Shown: piece by piece, positions 21,641 to 32,519 of the stretch
How positions within the stretch are numbered: the first letter of the stretch is position 1
Layout of the letters: each line of letters opens with the position of its first letter
Assembly (NCBI RefSeq): GCF_023053635.1
Contig: NC_086172.1
Location: 91,354,181-91,418,180 of the forward strand
DNA length: 64,000 nucleotides
Source: Elgaria multicarinata webbii
Lineage: Eukaryota > Chordata > Lepidosauria > Squamata > Anguidae
Direction: 5' to 3'
Notes under the pieces: model-generated
What the model saw: only the letters and a program-made list of their open reading frames with translations
Told to the model about the DNA's origin: nothing
The model's database searches: none
Position numbers and translations under genes: made by a program

Positions 21641-22307
21641 CATTCCTTCACATCAGCGTGACAGGGGTCACTGGTATTCTGGGAACTAGCCCCAGGGTAC
21701 AAGGTGAGGTGGGAAAGTAGACCCAATAGGGCAAACAGGAAGGGAAATGACTATATGCAGGTGCTTATATGTTAATTATCCTAACAAAGGCAACCTAAAG
21801 TCAATCCCTTTCCAGGTAGTGTCTTGTCCTCCATTGTGGCACACAGGGAAAGACACCATCAGGCTTGTCCTAGCAGGGTGACACACATTTCTGCAGGATT
21901 GCCAGTGTACAGAGCTATCAGAGGAGAGAGCAGCTATGCACATCTTGATGTTCCATGCCTCCTCTAAAGGAGGTAGCCCGGCCCATGAAGATACAAACTT
22001 TTAACAGATGGTAGCATTGAACTCAGACAGGTTATTACATTGTATTCCTAATGAAGGTATCTTGTTCTTAGGCTCGGTCTCCTTTTACCTAAGCTAAACA
22101 GATCCAGATCCTTCAACCTCCTCTCTTGAGAGAGAAAAGGGCTGTTCACTTGAGATCTTCCAAGAAGACATCCACCACACTTCCTGCCCCATGTGTTTGA
22201 TGTACATCTGGAGGAGCTTGAGTTAGCAGCTCTAGCTTCTCCAGTTTTTTGTTATAACTGGATATTAACCGCTCCAAGTCATTCCATATTAAATTCATAA
22301 ACCTTGG
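21641..22307. other. Intergenic, nothing recognised
   Basis: Moderate composition, no exon or clear repeat. 22762-23019 and 24086-24475 are likewise unassigned. Confidence 0.4.
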
Positions 22308-22500
22308 GCTGCACCCAGACCCTGGACTCACAGAAGACCCTGCCACCCAATTTTGGGAACTCCCACACCATAGCTCACCCCCATGCCAAAGGGTCTCCTG
22401 ACACCGTAGCGTTTTCAGGGAGGATGGAGGCACTGCCAAGGGAAAGAGAGAGAGAACAGGGAAACCCACTTCCATCCAGCTTAAATCTAGATCCTACCCC
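22308..22500. repeat. Dispersed repeat, first of a related pair
   Basis: GCACCCAGACCCTGGACTCA, CACCCAATTTTGGGAACTCC, GGGTCTCCTGACACCGTAGC, CTTAAATCTAGATCCTACCC. The same word order occurs at 23741-24000. Confidence 0.5.
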
Positions 22501-22618
22501 TTGTGAACAAAACAGGAGCTGGAGAACTCCATTGCAAAATTTGGAGAAGTGCACATTTTGAAGGATAACTGAAACTCAGTTTGTGTATAAGTTTGAAAGT
22601 GTGAGATTAGGTAAGCAC

Positions 22619-22761
22619 ATTAAGGGCGCAATCCTGTGCATGTTTAGAGAGAGAGAAATCCTACAATTCCCAGCCTGCCCCAACCTGCCATGCTGACGGG
22701 AGGGATGCTGGGAAATGTACGACTCTTTTATGTCTAACCATGATTAGGATTGCGCCCTAAA
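22619..22761. mobile_element. MITE with TTAAGGGCGCAATCCT ends
   Basis: The left end TTAAGGGCGCAATCCT is mirrored by AGGATTGCGCCCTAA at the right, 14 bases perfect. The middle also folds (CAGCCTGCC...GACGGGAGGGATGCTGGGAAA). A half copy lies at 13296-13375. Confidence 0.75.
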
Positions 22762-23019
22762 ATGTGAAGCCACCAAATTTCTTCCCCCTTCCTATTGTAA
22801 AGGTAGTTTATGTAAAAATAAATGAATTAAGGCATTCCCACCAACACATTTTATTTCAGCAGAGTTTAAAGATTTGATTGAGTCTATGAAAGGGAGGGCG
22901 GGGTAGAACAGTATCACTTATTATGATCCAAAATTGGCATTACTCAGGTCATTTCAACTGCTGACTTTTCTTTGGAAGACCTGTAATAGAAGAGCAAACA
23001 AAAGAGAGTAAAAGACTTT

Positions 23020-23690
23020 GACTGGTGCCCCTTCTGCCATGATTCATGTGTAAAAGCTTGCAGACCACCCTTTGGAATGAGAATCCGTTCATGCTTGCTC
23101 CACCCAACAACTTACCTCTCTACATTACAGTATAATAATTTTTGCTAATCCATCACTTCACTTTTGAGGTGCAATGTCAACACTTTGCAATTGAAACGTC
23201 ATCCAGCAAACCTCAGCAGTCCCAGCAAATTATGAGGTGGCTGGACAATGCCCCAATTAGACGTAGAACAAGGACCTGCCTTCATTTGTGGCTGTAAATG
23301 ACCAATGGAAGCAGAGCAGGCTCCAATTTTCCTTCTCAAAGCCCCTTTGCAGGGAAGCCTTGATGAGTTCCAGATGCCCCTCACAAGCCCTCCCCACTCT
23401 GTGTCTTTGTTTTGGCGCCGCAGGCATGTAATCAACCCTCCGGAGAGGCCCAAGCACGTCCGGACCAGAGCCCAATCATAGGCCAGCCAGCCAAACGATT
23501 GCCGAGCTGTGTTTTTCCTGTGATTCCCAGAAGCATCTTCAGCATCAGAGTGGCTGTGGGGAGTTATCGCCTTTCCATAGCGAGCAATGAGAGTCTGAGT
23601 GAGAGATGTGGGGGTGGAAAAGTTATAGCCTTTTTCATTTTTCTTGATTGTAACTCTGAAAAAGTCAATAAAGGGAAATTATAAAAGAAT
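23020..23690. promoter_or_regulatory. Unique block downstream of PHLDA2, candidate regulatory element
   Basis: No repeat recognised. It includes a GC-rich core with CpGs (GGCGCCGCAGGCATGTAATC at 23414, CCTCCGGAGAGGCCC, CACGTCCGGACC) in an otherwise AT-rich area. Frames are short; not coding as far as I can tell. Confidence 0.3.
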
Positions 23691-23740
23691 GACTGTAGGG
23701 AGGGAGCTTTCACCCTCAAAAATGGTGAAGTAGAGATTGT

Positions 23741-24002
23741 ACTGGGTTGGATCCAGGATCTGCCTTCTGTGAGAAGACAGGAGAGGAAGGGCTCTGTTCA
23801 CAGAAGATCCCTTTCACCCAATATTGGAAGATTCCCCTCTCCCCCACCAGCCCCCAGACACAGACCATATTTCACCCCATTCCGCAGGGTTTCCTGACAC
23901 TGTGTCACATTTCCAGGGGGCTGGAGGGGCTGCTGTCCGAAGGAGGGGATGGGGAAACAGCACAGGTGATCCAGTGTAAATCTGGATCTGGCTGGGCCTC
24001 AG
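23741..24002. repeat. Dispersed repeat, second of the pair, with GGATCCAG / CTGGATCTGG ends
   Basis: TTGGATCCAGGATCTGCCTT, CACCCAATATTGGAAGATTC, GGGTTTCCTGACACTGTGTC, GTGTAAATCTGGATCTGGCT. About 260 bases in the same direction as the 22.3 kb copy. Confidence 0.55.
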
Positions 24003-24004
24003 GG

Positions 24005-24085
24005 TATGGAGATGCCAGGGACTGAACCTGGGATCTTCTGAATGCAAAGCAGGTGTGATCTCCCCTGGCCTATAGTCCCTCCCTT
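24005..24085 (-). mobile_element. tRNA-like SINE head (antisense)
   Basis: GGAGATGCCAGGGACTGAAC, CTGGGATCTTCTGAATGCAA and AGCAGGTGTGATCTC read in reverse as a tRNA-derived promoter with box B GGTTCAGTCCC. No intact cloverleaf, so it is a SINE remnant and not a tRNA gene. Confidence 0.55.
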
Positions 24086-24475
24086 CTGTGCCCATAAAGC
24101 TCTTGCCAAGGTCCCTGCTGAGCACCAGGGTGTCGCCAGTTAAAGTGTCTTCAAAAGAGTGAAGTGCTGCAGTAGCAGAAACCCAGTGACTACAGTCAGG
24201 AAAAAAACCAGTCTGCAGCAGCTCAATGATGGCTGGGCCTCAAAGGCTAGGCCTGCTCCTAATAGGATGAGTCTAGGTGGGGCCCTGAGTGCCTGAAAGC
24301 CAGAACACAGAGCAGCCTTTTTGCAGCAGCACTGCAGTCTGGCTTCTTTGCTGAGGGTGGCAGAATTGGGCTGCCGTGTGAGGAGCGTCTCTCCTTGTCA
24401 TGTCAGCACAGCCAGCTTTGTCAGGCTTCACTTCTCCCCCAACCACCATCCTCCAGCCATTCCATCAGGCTGTAG

Positions 24476-24545
24476 AAGAGAGAGAGGGAAGGAAGGAGAG
24501 AGAGACAGAGAGAGAGACAGAGAGAGAGACAGAGAGAGGGGGGGA
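24476..24545 (+). repeat. GAGAGACA purine minisatellite
   Basis: AGAGAGAGACAGAGAGAGAG style repeats, ending in GGGGGG; low-complexity purine tract. Confidence 0.85.
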
Positions 24546-24680
24546 AGCAGTGCCACTCCATTGGCTCAGTTGTAGACACCAGCAGTGTTTGTCTCCTCCT
24601 CTCGTCGAATTGCTTTCCATTCCAGCTGGTCATGATAAGAAGACCAACAAATTTTGGCTGTAAGACAGCCATTACAACAG

Positions 24681-24910
24681 TCTAGTGTAATGGTTTAGTG
24701 TGTTGTTGGACTGGGACTCAGGAGATCCATGTTCTACTCCCCACTCAGCCATGAAGCTCACTGGGTGACTTTGGTAAAGTCACTGACTCTCAGCCTAATC
24801 TCCCTCACAGGGTTGTTGTGAGGATAAAATGGAGAGGAGAAGGACCACGTAAGCCACCTTGAGTTCATTGCAAGAGGAAAAAGGAAGGATATAAATGCAA
24901 TAAATAACAA
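24681..24910 (+). mobile_element. tRNA-headed SINE, Sauria type
   Basis: Box A TAGTGTAATGG, a changed box B (ATGTTCTACTCC), then CTCAGCCATGAAGCTCACTG, GGTGACTTTGG, CTCACAGGGTTGTTGTGAGG, ATAAAATGGAGAGG and the tail GGATATAAATGCAATAAATA. Near full length. Confidence 0.85.
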
Positions 24911-25379
24911 TTTATTTGTTATGAGCCATACAACGCTAAGAACTGGTGCCTGAGTTTTCTGGTTTTCCATGTCTGTTTAGATTGTAAGCTCAAAGACTTT
25001 CACATAAATGCTTTAAATAAGTAAATGGACACAGCATGGACATATCAGGTTCCAGAAAGATGAGGAAGCAGAGAGGAGGAAGGAGGGGAAGCAAATCACA
25101 TTTTTAGATGACACTTGTCAAAATTTGATTTTTCTTTTCAGGGAACAGCACTGCATGAAAGACACATAATTAAAAAGGAAAGCATGTCCAGCTGCATACT
25201 GTACAGATATTGTTGAATCTCATAAGTTCTGCATCGTGACTATAAAAGTTTTCTATAATAGCCTTGCAAACCACCTTCCACATATGTAGGCACTCAATGA
25301 CTTATTCCAAGCCACACACACACAAATAGAGATTAACCACATTTCACACTAACATTCTGATCAAAGGACCATTCTATGA

Positions 25380-25616
25380 CTGGGTTTAGATGAGCCACGG
25401 GCCCCCGCAAATGCCAGATTGCATCTGCAACCCTGGTGAGCATGGGTTATGGAACGGTTAAACACAACCCTCACATAACCTTAAAACGGACCATAGGTTA
25501 TGCGAGGGTCGTTTAACCCTCGCATTACCATGCTCACCAGGTTTGCACAACATGACAACACTGAACAGGGGTTGATGCAGCCTCACTGTGGGTTAAATAA
25601 CCCACAGAGGGCTGTC
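25380..25616. mobile_element. Foldback element, CCTGGTGAGCATGG arms
   Basis: CCTGGTGAGCATGGGTTATG, AACCCTCACATAACCT is mirrored by AGGTTATGCGAGGGTCGTTT and CCATGCTCACCAGG. Outer flanks include AACCCACAGAGGGCTGTCAT. Confidence 0.7.
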
Positions 25617-25697
25617 ATGTTGTAAGAATAGCACTTCTCTGTCTGCGCTGCAGGGGCAATCCCGGCTGCATTTTGCACATTTCAATATATCCTACTT

Positions 25698-25878
25698 ATA
25701 GTCAGTGGAGACTCATCGTTCCAATGTCAGTGAGGCGTTGAATCCACATCGGGTTTCAGTCAGAACCCATGAGAATGCTAAAGGAGCTGTCCAAGGTGCT
25801 GTACCTTGGATAGTTCCTTTAGAGTTCTGACTGAACACCCCCAGCCCTGACATTGGAGCCACCAGCATCCACTGCTTA
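25698..25878. mobile_element. Foldback MITE, TTTCAGTCAGAACTCTAA family, compact copy
   Basis: GTCAGTGGAGACTCATCG ... TTTCAGTCAGAACCC ... AAAGGAGCTGTCCAAGGTGC pairs with CCTTGGATAGTTCCTTTAGA, GTTCTGACTGAA and CATTGGAGCCACCAGCATCC. Confidence 0.75.
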
Positions 25879-27235
25879 TGGTCTATACAACTTTAACCAC
25901 CTGTCTCTGAAAACTACCTGGATGGGGGACTGCTTGAGATTGTATATAACAAGCTGCTTTGGGGTCACCGGTGGATGAACAAGGTAAACACAATCAGTCA
26001 ACTGAACCAATGTAAATGGATTCATCCTCTGCCTAGATTAATCTTTATCATTGCAACTGAGAGCTACACCAACTTGTAGACATCATGGACGTTACACTGA
26101 CACTCAAACCACACCAAGATGGTACAGCAAGGAACCTTCTGTCAAACTTTGAACCACACCAAATAGCTTTATGTCTTACGTATCCTTCAAATTAAGTTTT
26201 TCATCATCAGTTTTGTGATCCCAGGTAAAAACAACAACGCCGCACAGCATGTTTCATGCAGAACAGCCCTCTCACAGGAAGCTCAATATCTAGCAGTACA
26301 ATCCTATACACATCTACTGAGTTCAATGGGGCCTACTCCCAGGTAAATGGGTTCAGGGCTGCAGCCAAAGCCACGAAGTTCATTCAGCCTGCTTGTACTG
26401 AAAAAGAGATCAATCTTCTGAAATACTACAGGATTCTGCCCCTTGGCATGTATGCAACCAGCCTATTCAATCATGTGGGTCATTTGTGTCCTTCCAGGCA
26501 TCTGTGTACTCTACCTCTGCCAATCCCAACCAGTATTCATTGGCTTGGTCGATATGAGAATCTAATGTAGGTTAGACTTTGTTCTAAGGCAATTTGTGTA
26601 TAATAATCTGTGCTGAGACTGCAGAACTCCGCATTCTTCCTGTACAACACATATGCATTTTAAAGCACTTTAATTACCACTCAAGGATCTTCCCCTACTT
26701 CAATTAATGTGCACAGTACCATTTACAAATGATGCTTTTCACACTTTAAACATCACTCCCTGCAGGAGAAGGCACTCCCTTGCCTACCTACCTGGATGGT
26801 GGCCCGTACTGTTCTGCAACTAGACTATGATGCAACCCACAGATATTCTTCTAGTCCATCCTACCAGCATTTCCTTCATTTTCCCCACCTCTGTTCTGCT
26901 CTGAAACTAATGTGGTTGGTGGAAAATCTGGCCAGTTTCAACAACGCAAGTCCATTTCTTAATTGATCAAAGCATTACTGGCTGCAACTGCATTAGTGTG
27001 CATATATGTCCTATTAAAGAGCACATTTCAGAATGAACACGTCTCTTAGCAGCTGGCATAAAAATTCAGGAAAGTCAAAATGCAGCCATCTGTCTTCCTG
27101 TATGGCCATACATTGATTTTTTGAAAAACAGATACAAAGTTAAAACTGCATTTTTGTCTTTCACACCTACCCACCAACACATTGTAGAAAAGCTCAAAGG
27201 GCTTTAGGTGGCACATGTGGAATAGTCTTATCAGG
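25879..27235. other. Intergenic, mostly unique
   Basis: Only a short AGTAAGTC-type repeat remnant at 26290-26365 is recognised. No exon seen. Confidence 0.45.
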
Positions 27236-27895
27236 GGTGCCCAAACCTTTTGGACCTGTGGGCACATTTGGGAATTTGAAACACTGCTGTGGGTGCCACC
27301 ACAAAAGAGGTCAAGCAGAGGATGTGGCTAGTCACATAAGGGCGGGCGCAGGGGCCTGGCTGGTCAAATGAGAGCTCAAGAGTTGCTGTGGGGGGAAAGA
27401 AATAGCAATGCTAGAGGCTGGGAAGGAGGGGAAGTAGAAAGGCAGAGGGGAGAGAAAGAGCAAGGCTAAAGGCTAGAAGGGGAGAGAAAGATGAAGGCTA
27501 GGGGTGGAGAAGGGAGAGAAATAGCCTGCAAAGGGATTGTGGGGAGTGAAATAGTGAGGAAAAGAACTGTGGGGGAAGAAATTGTGGGGACTAGAGATTG
27601 GGAGTGGGGGGAGGGAGGGGGAGGGGGAGGGGAGAGAGAGAGAGAGCACAAAGGGAAAAGGTCTGCGTGGATGGGGAAGGATTGGAGTGGGGCAGAGAAA
27701 ACAACTCTTTCTTTCTCTGCCTGCCAATAGCTGATCTGGAGCAAGTTCAGGAACAGGAAGGAGAATCTGGTGGCCTAATGTTTTTCAAGATTTGTATTAA
27801 AAATATTTTTTTAAGTTGGCAAGGAGTGGGGAGCTTCAGAAATTGGAGGTCCCTGTGGACGGCATGGCACCTGCTGGCATGGCGTTGGGAGTCCT
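27236..27895. mobile_element. hAT-like DNA transposon with purine-rich interior
   Basis: Left end CAGGGGTGCCCAAACCTTTT, GGACCTGTGGGCACATTTGG, GTGGGTGCCACCACAAAA; right end GCACCTGCTGGCATGGCG then TTGGGAGTCCTA, roughly complementary to the left end. The middle (27410-27680) is an almost pure G/A tract. No coding frame. Confidence 0.6.
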
Positions 27896-28643
27896 AGTCT
27901 TGGTCTTGGAAAGCAGTAAAGAGTTCCAAGGGAAATTTGCCAGTTCCTGTTTTAGGGGTTAGCTACACATAGACTGCATTCACATGTCAAAACTACCCAG
28001 GGGTTGTTTAAAAAATGGGTAGTTATGAAGAGGTAGGAAAGAGCGTGCATGCTGGTTCCTGGCTGGCTGCCTGCTCTCAGAAACATCCAAACCCAGAACC
28101 CTGGGTTGTTGTGGAACGCTCACTCCCACTGTGATAACAATCCAGGTTGTTGACAACATGCGAACTGGGTCATTATGTGGAATCGTGCGCAACAGAGTTC
28201 CAAGCAGTTTATGTTTGCTTTCTGGAGAACAACTTTGGGGGAGATTTCTTTTGTAGTGGAGAAGCAGAAGAGGGTGCTTAACCTTTTCACCACATGGCTT
28301 TTCTCCTCTCCAAATCCCACATACCCCTCCATGGCATCTCCCCTTGTAGGATAGAAAACATACATTTTGAAGGCTGCCAAGGTGAAACATACTATGAGGG
28401 GAGGTGCAAGGTTTGGAATGGAGAAAGGCCAAGCTGGGAAAGATTTACGTGCCTATACACACCCACGCACACCCACCATTTTGATACTCCAGATTCCTCC
28501 TCCTTCAATTGTTTTTTTTTTAAAGACATTAGGGCTAACTTATGGTGCATCGCACATAGATAGCCTCTACAAATCACAGCCTTTCAGCGCCAAGAGCTAC
28601 AACCAAGAGGAACATCTGAAAAAAATGGCGGGGGGAATCTTAC
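27896..28643. other. Stretch downstream of the orphan exon
   Basis: If the 28.6 kb exon is real, this would be its downstream intron or 3' UTR. It contains a possible eroded DNA repeat near 27955-28170 (AGACTGCATTCACATGTCAA, CCCTGGGTTGTT). No further exon recognised. Confidence 0.35.
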
Positions 28644-28762
28644 CAGTGTCAGAAGTACCGTGACTTGGACAGAATGCTTTTGATGATAACGCTTGAAATG
28701 CAGATTGCAAATATCATCGGGAGGGAAAGGACGGAGTAATAGAACACATTGGTCACGTGGCC
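28644..28762 (-). CDS. Unrecognised exon: C-terminal membrane segment of an unknown protein
   Basis: Minus-strand exon with a good acceptor (pyrimidine tract ending CATCTCTCAG, then GG) and a good donor (CACTG/GTAAGA). Frame 0 reads 37 codons, GHVTNVFYYS then VLSLPMIFAICISSVIIKSI then LSKSRYF, and stops at 28651-28649, five bases before the donor. About 70% of third positions are G or C, well above the flanks, as in real coding DNA. The middle is a roughly 20-residue hydrophobic span followed by a short basic tail, so the product would end with a transmembrane helix and a cytosolic end. I do not recognise the family. The MIF...S...I pattern faintly recalls the last helix of tetraspanins, but that is weak. 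No partner exon was found nearby. Frame 2 is also open, but its codon use is unlike a gene. Confidence 0.5.
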
Positions 28763-29574
28763 CTGAGAGATGGAACAAAGCAGCAAAGCCTATTAGGTTT
28801 GTTATTGGTTAAATCCTTCAGCTGCATTGTCAACTCAAGGAGACTTACCATGGCCATTAAACAAAAGAATCCATTAAAGAACAGAAACAGTGTTAAACAC
28901 TTGCACCCCAGTTCTCCAAATCATCAGAACAAGTTTTATCCAGCATTCTGCTTTCCTTGGAAAGAGGTAACTGGAGGCTTATGGCATTCTTGTGATGTAT
29001 GATTTATTTACAGATCTGTACAGGAGGAGCCTAGACGGAGGCTCACCGCTTAAAGACTTCTAGGGGTCACATGAGCACCATAGGGTTCCTGCAGAGAGCT
29101 ACTCAGGTCTTTGGGTCCCAGTCCAAAAACTGCAGGCTTGTCCTTTTGTTTCCTGCTGGCACACAGACTTCTGATTTCACACGTTCCACAATTGGGAGGG
29201 CTGTGTGTGGCTCTCTCCTTCCAGAAGGGCCATTCCATTGAGAGACATCTTCTGAACAAAAGAAGGGCACTGAACCATTCTGTCAGACCCATCGAAATAA
29301 TCTCCAGCAGTCTTACTGCCTTCATTAAAACTCTCCTGACCAATCCCCAATCTTAAAACCAAGAATCACAAGGGCATCAGGGATCCCTCAGAGGATATCA
29401 AGACTATCCCCCACCTTGCTCCAATTTACAGAAATCTACAAAGACACTACAAAGCAATAGTCAGCAACTGCCAACAAATGCATTAGGGAACAAAATTACA
29501 TTTTTGTTAGAGGCAGCAAGGGTGATCTTAGGAAGGGTATTTCCTGATTCTCACTGGACTAGTCAACTATGTCT
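28763..29574. other. Stretch upstream of the orphan exon
   Basis: No repeat recognised. A 97-codon minus-strand frame at 29050-29343 shows no clear splice sites or domain; not called. Confidence 0.35.
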
Positions 29575-29672
29575 CAGAGCTTGAGCCTAACCTACCTCAC
29601 AGGGTTGTTGCAATAATAAAATGGGAAGGAAGGACCTATTGGAGAGAGAGGGAGAATGGGATACAAACACAA
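29575..29672 (+). mobile_element. SINE fragment, Sauria type (body only)
   Basis: GCCTAACCTACCTCACAGGG, TTGTTGCAATAATAAAATGG and GGGATACAAACA match the body of the SINE; the tRNA head is missing. Confidence 0.65.
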
Positions 29673-29813
29673 CTCATTAATTGATAGATTAAACATGTGG
29701 GTGCCCAAACCAACACAATCCGACATCATACCCTTGCAGATTGTACCATAGAAAAAGATGGGAGAAATGTAGAGCAAAGCCTTTTCCACAGATCTTACTG
29801 GCATTAGAATCCA

Positions 29814-30137
29814 GCCTACCCCAACCTGGTGTCCACCAGATGTTTTGGACTATAACTCTCATCATATTGGTCATATTGGAAGGAAAAGGTTTTCAGAATC
29901 ATGATTCACAAGCAGATGCAGGCAAATGTCTCTGCAAAAATTCTCTGGGGTGCTAACACAGTGGTGTAATTCTGTAAGCCATACGGCAGGGGACCTGTGG
30001 TCCTCCAGATGTTGTTGGACTCAAACTCCCATCAGCTCCAAGCAACATGGCCAATGGTCAGGGATGATGGGAGTTGTGGTCTAACATCAGGAGGGTTGTT
30101 AGTTGTAGTGTAACATCAGGTTCCCCCATCCCTGTTG
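29814..30137. mobile_element. Two foldback MITE copies, CCTTCCCCAACCTGG family
   Basis: A left half at 29814-29870 (CTACCCCAACCTGGTGTCCA, TTTGGACTATAACTCTCATC) and a fuller copy at 29987-30137 (CTCCAGATGTTGTTGGACTC, AACTCCCATCAGCTCC, then ATGATGGGAGTTGTGGTC). Confidence 0.65.
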
Positions 30138-30529
30138 TAAGCAAACCTGCCAACATCAAAAGTGATTCCAAAGGATGCCTCCTTACAATAAAGGACATTT
30201 CATCACCTTAAAAGCCCTCCTGGAACAGATGGGCATTGCTGCGTTTACAGGGAGTGGCTGGAGGTTGAACCATATTAACAAGAATGGACGAGAATTGCAA
30301 AATAAAACACAAAGTGATGGAGAATTATGATTAAACACAATCACAGAAATCATTGTTAATGGCCGTGATTTAGGAAGCTGCTGTCTCACAGTCTAGCCAT
30401 CTAGGCGCAGCCAATCAGAGCTTGGGGAGGGGAACCTTCCATTGGTGCCTCATCCTATTCTCTCCTCACCTCCTCAAATTTTCTCAGGTACAGACAGCAC
30501 TCCTCATCTCCTTACGGGAGCCAGGTGAA

Positions 30530-30592
30530 AAATAGGATGGGGCTCCTGCACCTTTAACAGTTGTATTGAAGAGGGAAATCACAAGTATAACT
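30530..30592. mobile_element. Fragment of GGTGACCATATG foldback
   Basis: GGATGGGGCTCCTGCACCTT then TAACAGTTGTATTGAAGAGG matches the inner left arm of the family; the terminal repeat itself is changed. Confidence 0.5.
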
Positions 30593-30989
30593 TGCATGAC
30601 ACCCTAATCACTTCAGTTGATTTAGGGTTGTGACCTCAATTATTGTAAGCCCCCAAACTCAGAGGTTTGCAGACATCCTATGCAGCAGAGGAAATCTTTG
30701 CCTCCCTGTTTTCATGCCCTGCAATTACTTATGGGCTTTTTTCTCCCTCTTTTTCTGCCCATCTAGCAGAGACGTTTCAGAGGGGGAGGGAAGTTGGCTG
30801 GAGAGGTTTCAGGATAACTCGCATCCTGGCCTCTCCAGTCTCCTCCCCTCTCTGGCCACTGAAATGCCCATTCCCCCTTCATGAGGTGAAGTTCCCAAGC
30901 TCAGAGCCCAGCTGGCGCAGTTCTTTCTTGCCTCCGACCTTGGGTTAGGGACTCCAAACTATCCTATCCCCCCAACCCCAGACATTGTC

Positions 30990-31430
30990 TGCAACTCTTA
31001 GACTAGAATGGCTGGATCCCACCATTAAACGGGAAGAGCGAAAGTCCAGAGAGATTGCCACTGAATAATTACTAGGTGACAGCTAATTCTTGCCCCTTGG
31101 GAAATGCAGTGAAATTCTTTGCCATGATAGATGACACTGAATAATGACTATTCATAATGAGGCTGTAAATATTCTAATGAAACCTCGGACCATGAAGGCA
31201 TCATCTGCATTGTCCTATGAGTCATTTGATTTTCTCTACCATATAGGGTGGGGAAAGTGAGCTGTGTTTAAAATAATCAAACACTTTTTTAAAGGCAAGA
31301 AGTCATTAGCATCTTGTAAATTTCCAGATCAGCTGCTCAGGTCTTGAAAAGCTTTTATGAAGATCAGCTTTTGCTGGACTGGACTTGCAACCTCACCTGA
31401 ATCACACTTACTTGCTTGCTTCAAAGGCTC
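30990..31430. promoter_or_regulatory. Unique block, candidate conserved non-coding element
   Basis: Repeat-free, with TGAATAATTACTAGG, CTATTCATAATGAGG, TATTCTAATGAAACC and TAAAATAATCAAAC, i.e. clustered AT-rich homeodomain/POU-like words within a moderately GC background. Non-coding in all frames. Confidence 0.35.
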
Positions 31431-31496
31431 TAAGCATTCAGTGAGCTCAGCAACACTGACTCAGCAAAAGTGCACCTTTCAGATACAGAATTGCAT

Positions 31497-31603
31497 CAGC
31501 CTCCCTTAAACTGGTGCCCTCTAGCCAGTCTGGTCAATGAGGGCTGAGAATGATAGGAGTTGTAGTCCAAGACATCTGGAGGCCTCCAGGCTGGGGAAGG
31601 ACA
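31497..31603. mobile_element. Foldback MITE, CCTTCCCCAACCTGG family
   Basis: Left end weak (CTTAAACTGGTGCCCTC), right end clear (ATAGGAGTTGTAGTCCAAGA, CATCTGGAGG, CTCCAGGCTGGGGAAGG). Confidence 0.65.
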
Positions 31604-31927
31604 GATTAAATCTTCTGAAAATCATCTTTTCCTGTTTGGTCTATTCAAGGAAAATAGCAGGCTTGCATCTGTTTAAATTGGAATTTTGATCCATACTTTG
31701 AAAAAAAAATGCTTGCTTAAAAAGAGAAGTTTAGCACATTTCCCACCTCAGATCCCAATCTAGCATGCATTTTCTTTTTATTATTATGTAACCAAAGATT
31801 TTTTTTAAATGATGTAAAGGTCAAAGAACACAAGAAAGATATGAAAGCACATAAAATAAAGTTCTAATTTAAAAAAACCCAAACCACAACAGATAGAGAA
31901 TAAGACAAATCCAGCTGTACTGGAACC

Positions 31928-32210
31928 AGCTTTCCCCAACCTGATGCCCTCCAGAAGTGCTGGACTACAACTCCCCATCATCCCCAGTCAACATGATCAA
32001 TGATGGGAATTGTAGTCCAACACATCTGGAGGGCACCCAGTGAATCTTTATGCTTAAAGCTTAATGCTAAAAAAATTAATACAAATGGTAAGTCTCAGTC
32101 AAAACTTTGTATGCTAGAACTATATTATATGCACGGGTAGGCAGTCTGGCAGCCTCCAGATGTTTTGCAGTACAAGTCTCATAATTCCCATCCACTGGTC
32201 ATGCTGGTAT
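31928..32210. mobile_element. Foldback MITE plus a second left half
   Basis: CTTTCCCCAACCTGATGCCC and TGGACTACAACTCCCCATCA pair with ATGATGGGAATTGTAGTCCA and CACATCTGGAGGGCACC (31928-32040). A second left half lies at 32145-32210 (CAGCCTCCAGATGTTTTGCA). Confidence 0.7.
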
Positions 32211-32519
32211 GCGCATTTTATAAGGAGCACTGCAAGTCTGTGGGATGAAACAGGCATAGATTACAGCCATTACTAACATTTCAATGGATTTTGAAACACT
32301 TGTCATAGCAAGCCCTGTGAACAATAACAATGCCTACACCATCACAAGTAAAAACAAAAGCCAGTCTCATTCAACATAAAATCAATGTTAAATTGCATTT
32401 TGGCCCAATGAGACATTTCCAGAAATACACAATCAAATCTTTAACAGCTCTTTTCCAAACGGAAAAATTGCAGGCAGCTGTCATTTTACACCAAGACCAG
32501 GTTGGACACACTGAATTAT

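Noticed and set aside
24005-24085. tRNA gene
   Set aside because: Only a diverged box-B region in a SINE-like setting; stems do not pair into a cloverleaf.
28649-28739. + strand reading of the orphan exon (CQKYRDLDRMLLMITLEMQI...)
   Set aside because: The + strand has no pyrimidine tract before its AG and no donor; the minus strand has both sites and better codon use.
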